DNA from: Thermoproteota archaeon
GTDB lineage: Archaea > Thermoproteota > Methanomethylicia > Methanomethylicales > Methanomethylicaceae
Direction of reading: 5' to 3'
Assembly (NCBI GenBank): GCA_030055545.1
Contig: JASFYK010000004.1
Coordinates: 1,696 to 30,560 of the forward strand
DNA: 28,865 bases
Of the stretch, positions 22,887-28,865 are shown one piece after another. Numbering within the stretch: position 1 is the first letter of the stretch; every line of letters begins with the position of its first letter. Both the position numbers and the translations under genes were made by a program. The notes beneath the pieces are model-generated. The model was not told the DNA's origin. It saw nothing but the letters and a program-made list of their open reading frames with translations, and did not search any database.

Positions 22887-22991
22887 AGATCCATCCTCAA
22901 AAGGAAAGATCCAAGGGGGGATGGAGGGGACGACAAGGAGCTGCTCCTAGACGCAATCGAGATCTTAAGGAGGGTCTACAATGGGCTATGA
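22887..22991 (+). other. In-frame continuation after the amber codon, without its own start
   Basis: Thirty-four sense codons follow the TAG in the same frame, with codon use like the neighbouring genes, and end in TGA inside the radA start region. There is no ATG, GTG or TTG in this frame with a ribosome site. The stretch also contains AAGGAGGG at about 22967-22974, which is the ribosome site of radA. Confidence 0.45.
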
Positions 22992-23946
22992 AGATGGAGA
23001 GGGGCCTGAGCTGGAGGATTTGGCAGGGGTAGGATCTGCGACCGCAGAGAAGCTGAGAAAGGCAGGAATAAAAACAGTGAAGGAGCTTGCCTGTATCCCG
23101 GCAAGGGAACTTGAAGAAATAAGCGAACTGGCTGAGGGGAAGGCGCTGGAGGCTGTGAAGAACGCCAGGGAAGCGGTTTTTCCAAAGGTAATGACCGCTA
23201 GGGAATATCTTGAGAAGAGGAAGAGCATCCAATTCCTGACGACGGGCTCGAAGAATCTAGATCTCCTGCTTTGCGGCGGATTGGAGCCTGGGATCACAGA
23301 GCTGATTGGTGCATATGGCACCGGGAAGACTCAGATCTGCCTCCAGATCTGCCTCACAGTGCAGCTGACACGGAACAGAGGAGGGCTGGACGGGTCGGCC
23401 TTCTACATAGACACGGAGGACACCTTCAAGCCCGAAAGGCTATACCCTATTGCAAATGCGCTCGGGCTCGAGGGCGACCAGATACTGGATCGTGTGCATG
23501 TATTCAGGGCGATAAACTCAGACCACCAGTTCGAGGGACTGAGGGTTGCACAGGAATACGTGGTTGAGAAGAAAGCAAACTTGATCATAGTTGATTCCCT
23601 CACAGCCCACTTCCGTGCCGAGTATTCCGGGAGGGAAAATTTGGTTTCGAGGCAACAGAGGCTAAACACATTCATACACCAGCTTCAGAGGATCTCGACG
23701 ATGCATGATGCCATAATTGTTGTTACCAACCAGATCTTGGACGTCCCCGAGGTCATACCAGGGGTGAAGCCGGCGAGGCCTGCCGGAGGGAACGTTGTGG
23801 CGCACGGCTGCACATTCAGGCTGTGGCTGGAGAGATCCAAGGGCATGACAAGGATCAGTGTGATCGACTCACCGAAGCACCCTAGGGGCTCAACCTGGGT
23901 TATGCTCACCGAGGCAGGGGTAAAGGACTCGGAAGCTCCAAAGTGA
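22981..23946 (+). CDS. radA: RadA recombinase (archaeal RecA/Rad51)
   Basis: RadA coats single-stranded DNA and drives strand exchange. The 321 residues contain an N-terminal helix-hairpin-helix domain (LEDLAGVGSATAEKLRKAGI, about 11-30), Walker A GAYGTGKTQ (110-118), the FYIDTEDTFKPERL block, Walker B LIIVDSL (near 200), the L1 region GRENLVSRQQ and the L2 region TNQILDVPE to ARPAGGNVVAHG. Two departures from typical RadA stand out. The polymerisation motif FxxA reads VMTA at 70-73. Walker A has AYGTGK where EFGSGK is usual, and L2 is slightly altered. It could be the main RadA or a paralogue. AAGGAGGG sits seven bases before the ATG. The gene lies in a five-gene operon. Confidence 0.88.
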   Translation: MGYEDGEGPELEDLAGVGSATAEKLRKAGIKTVKELACIPARELEEISELAEGKALEAVKNAREAVFPKVMTAREYLEKRKSIQFLTTGSKNLDLLLCGGLEPGITELIGAYGTGKTQICLQICLTVQLTRNRGGLDGSAFYIDTEDTFKPERLYPIANALGLEGDQILDRVHVFRAINSDHQFEGLRVAQEYVVEKKANLIIVDSLTAHFRAEYSGRENLVSRQQRLNTFIHQLQRISTMHDAIIVVTNQILDVPEVIPGVKPARPAGGNVVAHGCTFRLWLERSKGMTRISVIDSPKHPRGSTWVMLTEAGVKDSEAPK

Positions 23947-23952
23947 GTATAG

Positions 23953-24480
23953 ATGAGAGGGCAGGATGCTCCTTTCACTAATCCAAGAAACAGACAGACG
24001 TTGCTCCTGTACGGGGACAGAAATGCGGCAAGAGGGCTTGCGCTCAAAGCATGTATCGAGAAGGGGCGTACGGGAGGCAGGGCGCTCTACCTGCAACAGA
24101 GGATTCTAGCGGTCAACGAGAATGCATTGCGTTCGATGGTCGGCTCGGAAAATGTGATGCTTGGGATTTTCGAGTCCTTGGGCGAGGTTGCAATCATGAT
24201 CTCGGAGATTAAGCCATCAATCGCTGTGATAGACCCAGTTAACGGTATCAACGAAGGGTATCTTTCGCGGAGGCGTCTTGCTTTGGATCTCTTCGAAATG
24301 GCAACTGCGGCAGCTAGGTTTCAGATCAGCCTCATACTACTCTGCGATATGACGGAGTGGAAAGGGATCTCGACACCTAGGCATTACAGCTTGATCCGAA
24401 AGTTTTGTGACTGTGAATTGGAGGTAAAGGATGAACGAAAAACGATCAGTGGAGAGGAGTCTGAAGTTGCCCCAGGTTAG
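23953..24480 (+). CDS. RecA-fold paralogue without a P-loop (RadB/aRadC-like, inactive)
   Basis: The 175-residue protein looks like the core of a RecA-family ATPase that has lost its nucleotide site. QTLLLYGDRNAARGLAL (about 15-31) aligns with the Walker A region of RadA, but the Gly-Lys-Thr is gone. KPSIAVIDPVNGI near residue 93 corresponds to Walker B with one Asp kept. ISLILLCDMTEWKGI corresponds to the strand that carries TNQ in RadA. Non-catalytic Rad51 paralogues act as mediators of RadA filaments in archaea. Its ATG lies six bases after the radA stop, so they are very likely made together. The assignment is from fold pattern, not a family match. Confidence 0.62.
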   Translation: MRGQDAPFTNPRNRQTLLLYGDRNAARGLALKACIEKGRTGGRALYLQQRILAVNENALRSMVGSENVMLGIFESLGEVAIMISEIKPSIAVIDPVNGINEGYLSRRRLALDLFEMATAAARFQISLILLCDMTEWKGISTPRHYSLIRKFCDCELEVKDERKTISGEESEVAPG

Positions 24481-24530
24481 CGCTTCGGCAAAAAAAGGGC
24501 TTGAGGAGAAACTTTTGATAGAAAGGCAGA

Positions 24531-26924
24531 TCACTCCAGCAATTCGAACCCATTGTTTTTATTTGACTTGACTAGGCGCTCCATCAGCACCTTCCTCTCT
24601 ACACCGGCAACGACTTTCCTTGTCCATACGACCATGTCTGGATTCGCGCTTATGCTGTCAATGCCTGCCCTTACCAGCGTCTCTGTGAGGTCTGGGTAGA
24701 CGCTCGGACCCTGCCCGCAGATGCTGACAGTAACTCCATGCGAGTGTGCCACCTTTATCAAGTGCGTGATTGCCCTGATTACGGCCGGATCCCTTTCATC
24801 GAAGTACCTGGAGTCCTGTGCTGGGAGTATGGGCGAGTCCCTGTCAACTCCTAGGATGAGCTGTGTCAGGTCGTTGCTGCCGACGCTGAACCCGTCGCAG
24901 AGCCTCGAGAACTCGTCAGCCATGAATATTATTGATGGGATCTCAGCCATGAGCCATACCTTGAAGTCGCGATCCCTATGCAGCCCCTCTTCTTTCATTA
25001 TCTGAAGGCAGGACTCGACTTCCCACGTCGTTCTCACGAATGGCAACATCACCCAGACGTTCTTCAGACCCCACTCATCCCTCACGCGCTTAATCGCCCT
25101 ACACTCTAGCCTGAAGGCAGGCGAGTACACGTCTGAAATGTAGCGGCTGACGCCCCTCCATCCTATCATCGGATTTGCTTCCTGTGGCTCGAACCTGTCG
25201 CCGCCTACGAGCTGGCGGTACTCGTTGGTCTTGAAGTCGCTGAATCTCACCACAAGCGGCCTTGGGTGTATCTCCCTTGCTACTTTTGAGATCCCAGTCG
25301 CGAGTTTGTCAATGAATTTCTCATCCTGCTTTTCCTCTAGCAGGTGGAGAGGATGCTCCCCTATGACGTCGGCGATTATGAACTCGACACGCATAAGCCC
25401 TATTCCATCGAACGGCAGATCGCGGTACTTGTCGATCATGCCGGGCTCCCCGAGATTCATGTATATCTTTGTCGCAGTCGGGTAGTAAGACTCGACGCTT
25501 AGCGCTGCCTTTGTGGGAACCACAGGCTTCTTTTCCTCAGGGCCGATCAGGTCTCCTTCATAGACGACCCCGTGGGTGGCATCGACTGTTATAACCTGTC
25601 CGGTTTTGAGGATCTTTGTGGCCTCCTTGGTCCCTACGATACACGGGATTCCCAGCTCCCTGCTCACTATGGCTGCGTGGCAGGTCTTGCCTCCGCTGTC
25701 GGTGATTATCGCAAGAGCCTTCCGCATGGCCGGGGCCCAGTCTGGGGATGTCATCTCCGTGACCAATATCTCGCCAGCCTGGAACTCCCTGATATGCTTC
25801 GTGTCCATTATCACGTGCGCTTTTCCAGATACTAGTCCGGGGGAGGCAGGGACGCCCCTCAAGAGGCGCTTTACACCGCTGTCCATCTGGTCCATCTTTT
25901 TGCTTTCAGGCTTAGTTTCCTGCTTCATTGACCAAACAGTCTCGGGCCTCGCCTGGACTATGTACAGCTTCTTGTCTTCAGCGTCGAGTGCCCACTCTAT
26001 GTCCATCGCCATGCCATAATGTTTCTCTATTTCAACTGCGAACTTTGCGAGCTCAAGAACCTGGTCTTCAGAGATGCACGCTGCTTCGATACGCTCTTGC
26101 GGGACAGGGATCTCCCTCAGGAATCCCTCGCCGCTGTCCGAAGGGGAACGGATTGCCATCATCGCCTTCTTCGAAATGTTCTTTTCGATTATCTTCATAG
26201 TCTTCTTATCGACCGTCCATTCGTCTGGGCTCACCTTGCCCTGGACGATCATCTCACCGATCCCCCACGTGCCCTCAATTAGAACCACATCGCGGTTCCC
26301 TGTTGTGGGATCCAGAGTAAACATAACCCCCGAGGATTCGCTATTGACCATCTTCTGCACTGCGACGCTGAGGTAGACTTTCATATCGTCGAAGCCCTTC
26401 TCCTTCCTGTAGGCGATAGCCCTCGGGGTGAATAGCGATGAGAAGCATTTTATGACGTACTTGAGAAGAGGATCCTTTCCGGATACGAAAAGGTAGGTGT
26501 CCTGCTGACCAGCGAAGCTGGCTCCTGGCAGGTCTTCCGCGGTTGCGCTGCTCCTGACTGCGACCGGAGGATCCTTGAGCTTCAGCATGTTCGCTAGCTT
26601 CTGGTAAGCCGCAACTATCTCTTCTGCCAGTTCACTTGGCAGGGGTGCGGACTCGATTATTGACCTGATTTCTCTGGAGGAGGCTTCCAAGGAGTCGCTG
26701 TCGGTGACATCCATTCTGGAGAGTATATCCTTTATCCTGTCTCGTAGGTTGTTTCTGTTTATATGTAGCCTGTAAGCCTCAGCCGTTATGGCAAACCCTG
26801 GAGGGACAGGCACACCAAAAGATATGAGTTCCCCAAGGTTTGCGCATTTACCACCGACGAGAGGGATGTCATCTTTCTTTAATGAGTCGAAAAAGATTAT
26901 GTACGATGATCTAGAGCCAACCAT
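24531..26924 (-). CDS. ppsA: Phosphoenolpyruvate synthase
   Basis: Converts pyruvate and ATP to PEP, AMP and phosphate, feeding gluconeogenesis. The protein has the ATP-grasp N-terminal domain (DIPLVGGKCANLGEL, AVRSSATAEDLPGASFAGQQ), the swivelling domain with the phosphorylated His in GGKTCHAAIVSRELG (His about 416), and the PEP/pyruvate barrel ending GSNDLTQLILGVDRDS and the catalytic Cys in ICGQGPS (about 736). The frame opens at 26960, but AAGGTG six bases before the ATG at 26924 (GSRSSYIIFF) and a TATA-like box at 26961-26971 show the real start (797 residues). An Lrp/AsnC regulator is divergently encoded, with a palindrome between them, so PpsA may be under its control. Confidence 0.96.
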   Translation of the reverse strand: MVGSRSSYIIFFDSLKKDDIPLVGGKCANLGELISFGVPVPPGFAITAEAYRLHINRNNLRDRIKDILSRMDVTDSDSLEASSREIRSIIESAPLPSELAEEIVAAYQKLANMLKLKDPPVAVRSSATAEDLPGASFAGQQDTYLFVSGKDPLLKYVIKCFSSLFTPRAIAYRKEKGFDDMKVYLSVAVQKMVNSESSGVMFTLDPTTGNRDVVLIEGTWGIGEMIVQGKVSPDEWTVDKKTMKIIEKNISKKAMMAIRSPSDSGEGFLREIPVPQERIEAACISEDQVLELAKFAVEIEKHYGMAMDIEWALDAEDKKLYIVQARPETVWSMKQETKPESKKMDQMDSGVKRLLRGVPASPGLVSGKAHVIMDTKHIREFQAGEILVTEMTSPDWAPAMRKALAIITDSGGKTCHAAIVSRELGIPCIVGTKEATKILKTGQVITVDATHGVVYEGDLIGPEEKKPVVPTKAALSVESYYPTATKIYMNLGEPGMIDKYRDLPFDGIGLMRVEFIIADVIGEHPLHLLEEKQDEKFIDKLATGISKVAREIHPRPLVVRFSDFKTNEYRQLVGGDRFEPQEANPMIGWRGVSRYISDVYSPAFRLECRAIKRVRDEWGLKNVWVMLPFVRTTWEVESCLQIMKEEGLHRDRDFKVWLMAEIPSIIFMADEFSRLCDGFSVGSNDLTQLILGVDRDSPILPAQDSRYFDERDPAVIRAITHLIKVAHSHGVTVSICGQGPSVYPDLTETLVRAGIDSISANPDMVVWTRKVVAGVERKVLMERLVKSNKNNGFELLE

Positions 26925-26960
26925 CGACAGCACCTTAAATCGATTAGGGACGTGCATCAC

Positions 26961-26971
26961 TATTAATATTT
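26961..26971 (-). promoter_or_regulatory. TATA-like box for ppsA
   Basis: The minus strand reads AAATATTAATA. A transcript start near 26940 gives a leader of about 16 bases with AAGGTG. The box lies over the upstream start of the open frame, which argues for the ATG at 26924. Confidence 0.55.
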
Positions 26972-27022
26972 TTGGTCAGAATGCAACAGAACTTTAGATT
27001 TTGAGGAAGTAGCAGCAGACAC

Positions 27023-27054
27023 GCAAAAATTTTCCAAAAACTTTTGGTTTTTGC
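27023..27054. promoter_or_regulatory. Nested palindrome between ppsA and an Lrp/AsnC gene, candidate operator
   Basis: CCAAAA (27034-27039) and TTTTGG (27042-27047) form an exact inverted repeat with a two-base centre. GCAAAAA (27023-27029) and TTTTTGC (27048-27054) form an outer pair, with four extra T bases on the left arm. The site lies midway between two divergent promoters, the usual place for a local Lrp-type regulator. Direct binding is inferred. Confidence 0.5.
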
Positions 27055-27111
27055 TGCCATAGTTTACAATCAATAAGAAGCCATCCGCATGTTTATTTTA
27101 ATTAATCGCAA

Positions 27112-27119
27112 CATTTATA
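27112..27119 (+). promoter_or_regulatory. TATA-like box for the Lrp/AsnC gene
   Basis: CATTTATA lies about 40 bases before the ATG at 27153. The frame opens upstream at 27120, inside the expected untranscribed region, so the later ATG is preferred. Confidence 0.5.
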
Positions 27120-27152
27120 GTGATAAAACTTCAATATATTAAGGCAAGATCT

Positions 27153-27602
27153 ATGAGACAGCTAGATGAGTATGACCGGAGGATAATCGAGGCCCTGAGG
27201 AAGGACGGGAGGGTATCATACAGGAGCCTCGCCTCCATTGTCGGGATCTCGAATGTCGCGGTCAGGGACAGGGTAAGCAAACTGGTAAAGCGAGGCTACA
27301 TCAAGGGATTTTTTGCCCTTGCAGACTCAAGACTGATAGGAAAGGATGTTTCGGCAATTTTTGAGGTTGAGGCAAACACGAATGAATTTTCCGAGGTTGT
27401 TGAGAGGATTTCTCGATGCGAGGAAGTCACGAAGGTCTACGAGAAGGTGGGTGCCCCCACCATTTTCGTTCATGCATGTTTCAGAAATATTGACGAAATG
27501 CAAAATTTTGCTGAGACCGTCTACAAGATCAAAGGTGTGGTCAGGGTCATATCATCAATGATTTACAGGAGGCATAAATTCGATCCGTCTCTGGACATAT
27601 GA
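27153..27602 (+). CDS. Lrp/AsnC-family transcription regulator
   Basis: A 149-residue regulator. The N-terminal helix-turn-helix reads LDEYDRRIIEALRKDGRVSY and continues with SIVGISNVAVRDRVSKL. The C-terminal RAM ligand domain includes SAIFEVEANTNEFSEV and ends VVRVISSMIYRR. Such proteins form octamers that bind amino acids and wrap promoter DNA. It is divergent from ppsA with a palindrome between them, so PEP synthase and its own gene are the likely targets. The two stand-alone RAM proteins at 6823-7288 could in principle form mixed rings with it; this is speculation. Confidence 0.92.
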   Translation: MRQLDEYDRRIIEALRKDGRVSYRSLASIVGISNVAVRDRVSKLVKRGYIKGFFALADSRLIGKDVSAIFEVEANTNEFSEVVERISRCEEVTKVYEKVGAPTIFVHACFRNIDEMQNFAETVYKIKGVVRVISSMIYRRHKFDPSLDI

Positions 27603-27636
27603 TTGCAGCACTGCGTCCTAGGGTCATGTATGAAAA

Positions 27637-27912
27637 TTATTTCAGTATCTTGAAGTCAGAGAATTCGTTTTTGCTGTCTAGCCACTCGATGGAAAGGTTG
27701 TCTACCCTAGAGCTGGGCGGCCCGATCCTGAGCTCGGATATTAGGTCCATCAGCTTGTCCTTATCCCCCTCAGCCAAAACCTCCACACTCCCATCCTTCT
27801 GGTTCCTGACGTATCCTTTGAGAGCCAGCCCCCTTGCTATGCGATATGTGTAGTATCTATAACCAACCCCTTGCACTACGCCTGTGACCTTGATTCTAAC
27901 GCGTGCTGTCAA
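27637..27912 (-). CDS. acyP: Acylphosphatase
   Basis: A small enzyme that hydrolyses acyl-phosphates. VTGVVQGVGYRYYTYRIA carries the phosphate-binding loop with its catalytic Arg, and LKGYVRNQKDGSVEV carries the catalytic Asn. The TTG at 27912, with AGGTG six bases upstream, gives 91 residues, the normal size. The frame is open to 27933, but a TATA-like box at 27947-27958 puts the transcript start close to that point, supporting the TTG. The gene converges on the Lrp/AsnC gene with 34 bases between their stop codons. Confidence 0.94.
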   Translation of the reverse strand: MTARVRIKVTGVVQGVGYRYYTYRIARGLALKGYVRNQKDGSVEVLAEGDKDKLMDLISELRIGPPSSRVDNLSIEWLDSKNEFSDFKILK

Positions 27913-27946
27913 AAAACACACCTGTTGCATCAAAATATGACGGAAA

Positions 27947-27958
27947 TACTATAAAAAA
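27947..27958 (-). promoter_or_regulatory. TATA-like box for the acylphosphatase gene
   Basis: The minus strand reads TTTTTTATAGTA. A start about 25 bases on, near 27928, would give a leader of about 16 bases with AGGTG before the TTG at 27912. Confidence 0.45.
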
Positions 27959-28025
27959 CATGCTTAAAATAACTAATTGAAATCCCGAAGCTTCGCATTG
28001 GAAGGATTGTAAAAGAGCTGATCTC

Positions 28026-28038
28026 ATAATATTAATAT
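28026..28038 (+). promoter_or_regulatory. TATA-like box for trmI
   Basis: ATAATATTAATAT lies about 45 bases before the ATG at 28081, with AGGATGG between as a possible ribosome site. Confidence 0.45.
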
Positions 28039-28080
28039 GAATAGGCGGGTAGAGGGAAGTGGATTAAAGGATGGTCTAGC

Positions 28081-28842
28081 ATGACAATCGAAGAAGGGCA
28101 GGAGATACTGCTTTACGTCAATGAAAAGAAGAGTTGGATTGTAACAGTAGAAAGCGGTAAAAAATTCCACACGCATAAAGGGATTGTCGACCTGGGGGAG
28201 CTGATCGGGAAACAGTACGGGACCGAACTCAAGACCACATTGGGGCTACCCATGAAGGCGATGCCAGTAGACTACTTGGACCACCTCGAGAGGGTTTCTA
28301 GAAAGACACAGATCATATACCCGAAAGACATAGCGCTTATCACTCTTTTGGCTAATGTAAGACCGGGATCGAGGGTTGTCGAGTGCGGGACTGGGAGCGG
28401 TTCGCTAACGAGCTACTTGGCCACGCATGTCCAGCCCGATGGAATGGTGTATACCTACGAAATGAGGGAGGAGTTCCAGAGAATTGCACGGAGGAACCTT
28501 GAAAGAATGGGACTCATCAGGAATGTTGAGATGAAGCTAAAAGACATTAACGAAGGCATAGATGAAAGAGATGTCGATGCAGTTGTCTTGGACATGGCAA
28601 CACCCTGGCAGGTAGTAGACTTGGCTCGCGATGCGCTCAGAACGGGAGGCAGGCTTGTTAGCTTCAGCCCAACTATAAACCAGGTTGAGAAGACCGTCGA
28701 AGAAATGCGCAGTAAAGGTTTTTTGGCAGTAAAGGCATTAGAGTTACTAATGCGCACGTATAAGGTCAAGGCGAATGAGACTAGACCTGAAATGATTATG
28801 GTGGGTCACACAGGGTACATCGTTTCTGGGAGGAAGGGATGA
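28081..28842 (+). CDS. trmI: Archaeal tRNA (adenine-57/58-N1) methyltransferase TrmI
   Basis: Methylates N1 of adenine 57 and/or 58 in the T-loop of tRNA using S-adenosylmethionine. The 253 residues start with a small beta domain (EGQEILLYVNEKKSWIVTV, KKFHTHKGIVDLGELIGK). QIIYPKDIALI and the SAM loop VVECGTGSGSLTSYLA (about 100-115) follow, then VDAVVLDMATPWQVVD, which holds the catalytic-site Asp region, and RPEMIMVGHTGYIVSGRK. The length is normal. The stop overlaps the next start as ATGA at 28839-28842, so a co-translated gene follows. Confidence 0.94.
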   Translation: MTIEEGQEILLYVNEKKSWIVTVESGKKFHTHKGIVDLGELIGKQYGTELKTTLGLPMKAMPVDYLDHLERVSRKTQIIYPKDIALITLLANVRPGSRVVECGTGSGSLTSYLATHVQPDGMVYTYEMREEFQRIARRNLERMGLIRNVEMKLKDINEGIDERDVDAVVLDMATPWQVVDLARDALRTGGRLVSFSPTINQVEKTVEEMRSKGFLAVKALELLMRTYKVKANETRPEMIMVGHTGYIVSGRKG

Positions 28843-28865
28843 TGGAAAGGGTTCTGACAGGATTG
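28839..28865 (+). CDS. Start of a downstream gene, possibly a KaiC/RecA-superfamily ATPase (partial)
   Basis: Only nine codons are in the window: MMERVLTGL, or MERVLTGL from the second ATG at 28842. GGAGGAAGGG lies just upstream. ER-V-x-TG-(I/L) is a common opening of KaiC-like ATPases, in which a GLD and then LLGGG follow. That is a guess from eight residues. Confidence 0.4.

Noticed and set aside
22884..24480. General reassignment of TAG to an amino acid in this genome
   Set aside because: Several genes in the window end in TAG at natural protein ends, and read-through from those would add only short or out-of-context tails. Only the case at 22884 looks coding beyond the stop.
1..28865. 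CRISPR arrays, insertion sequences or integrase-type islands
   Set aside because: No regularly spaced direct repeats, transposase or integrase genes were seen on either strand.

Overview
The window reads as archaeal chromosome with roughly balanced G+C. Supporting signs are TATA-type boxes about 25 bases before inferred transcript starts, GGAGG/GGTG ribosome binding sites before ATG, GTG and TTG starts, tightly packed ATGA-overlapping operons, and archaeal families: RadA, HerA-NurA, archaeal TrmI, an MtrH-type methyltransferase, split LplA/LplB, stand-alone Lrp ligand domains and a TrmB-type regulator. MtrH beside a corrinoid protein and a short 'core' MetE suggests a TACK-lineage archaeon with tetrahydromethanopterin C1 chemistry, such as Bathyarchaeia or Methanomethylicia. 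That placement is inference. I see no rRNA, tRNA, CRISPR array, insertion sequence or phage gene.

Layout. Positions 1-4233 are on the minus strand: a TatD-type hydrolase cut by the left edge, alpha-glucan phosphorylase, thioredoxin, and an ACT / ACT-SerB pair for serine synthesis. A shared AT-rich promoter at about 4274-4286 separates these from a plus-strand operon (4339-6760) of corrinoid protein, core MetE and MtrH. Together these look like a complete route for moving a methyl group from a tetrahydropterin to homocysteine. Two small stand-alone Lrp ligand domains and a short GH3-type adenylating enzyme follow. Positions 8442-9600 hold two divergent membrane proteins. Positions 9608-11148 (minus) hold endonuclease IV and a degenerate ProC-like protein. 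Positions 11276-14900 hold NurA-HerA. Positions 14988-18627 hold a TrmB-like regulator and a lipoate cluster: two radical SAM proteins flanking split lipoate ligase LplA/LplB. Positions 18624-20575 (minus) are a three-gene unit: membrane-bound HTH regulator, DUF6125-like protein and SagB-type nitroreductase.

Positions 20712-24480 (plus) form the least familiar operon: a membrane-anchored protein, a HerA/VirB4-like ATPase homologue without a Walker A motif, a small protein whose frame continues past an amber stop, RadA, and a RecA-fold paralogue without a P-loop. The right end carries PEP synthase, a divergent Lrp/AsnC regulator with a long palindrome between them, acylphosphatase, TrmI and the first codons of a possible KaiC-type ATPase.

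Most notable points: (1) the corrinoid/core-MetE/MtrH operon; (2) RadA between two ATPase homologues that have lost their P-loops; (3) a 65-base decayed copy of part of the HerA-like gene lying about 19.5 kb away, between serB and the thioredoxin gene; (4) an in-frame amber codon upstream of radA; (5) a probable ATT start for serB.
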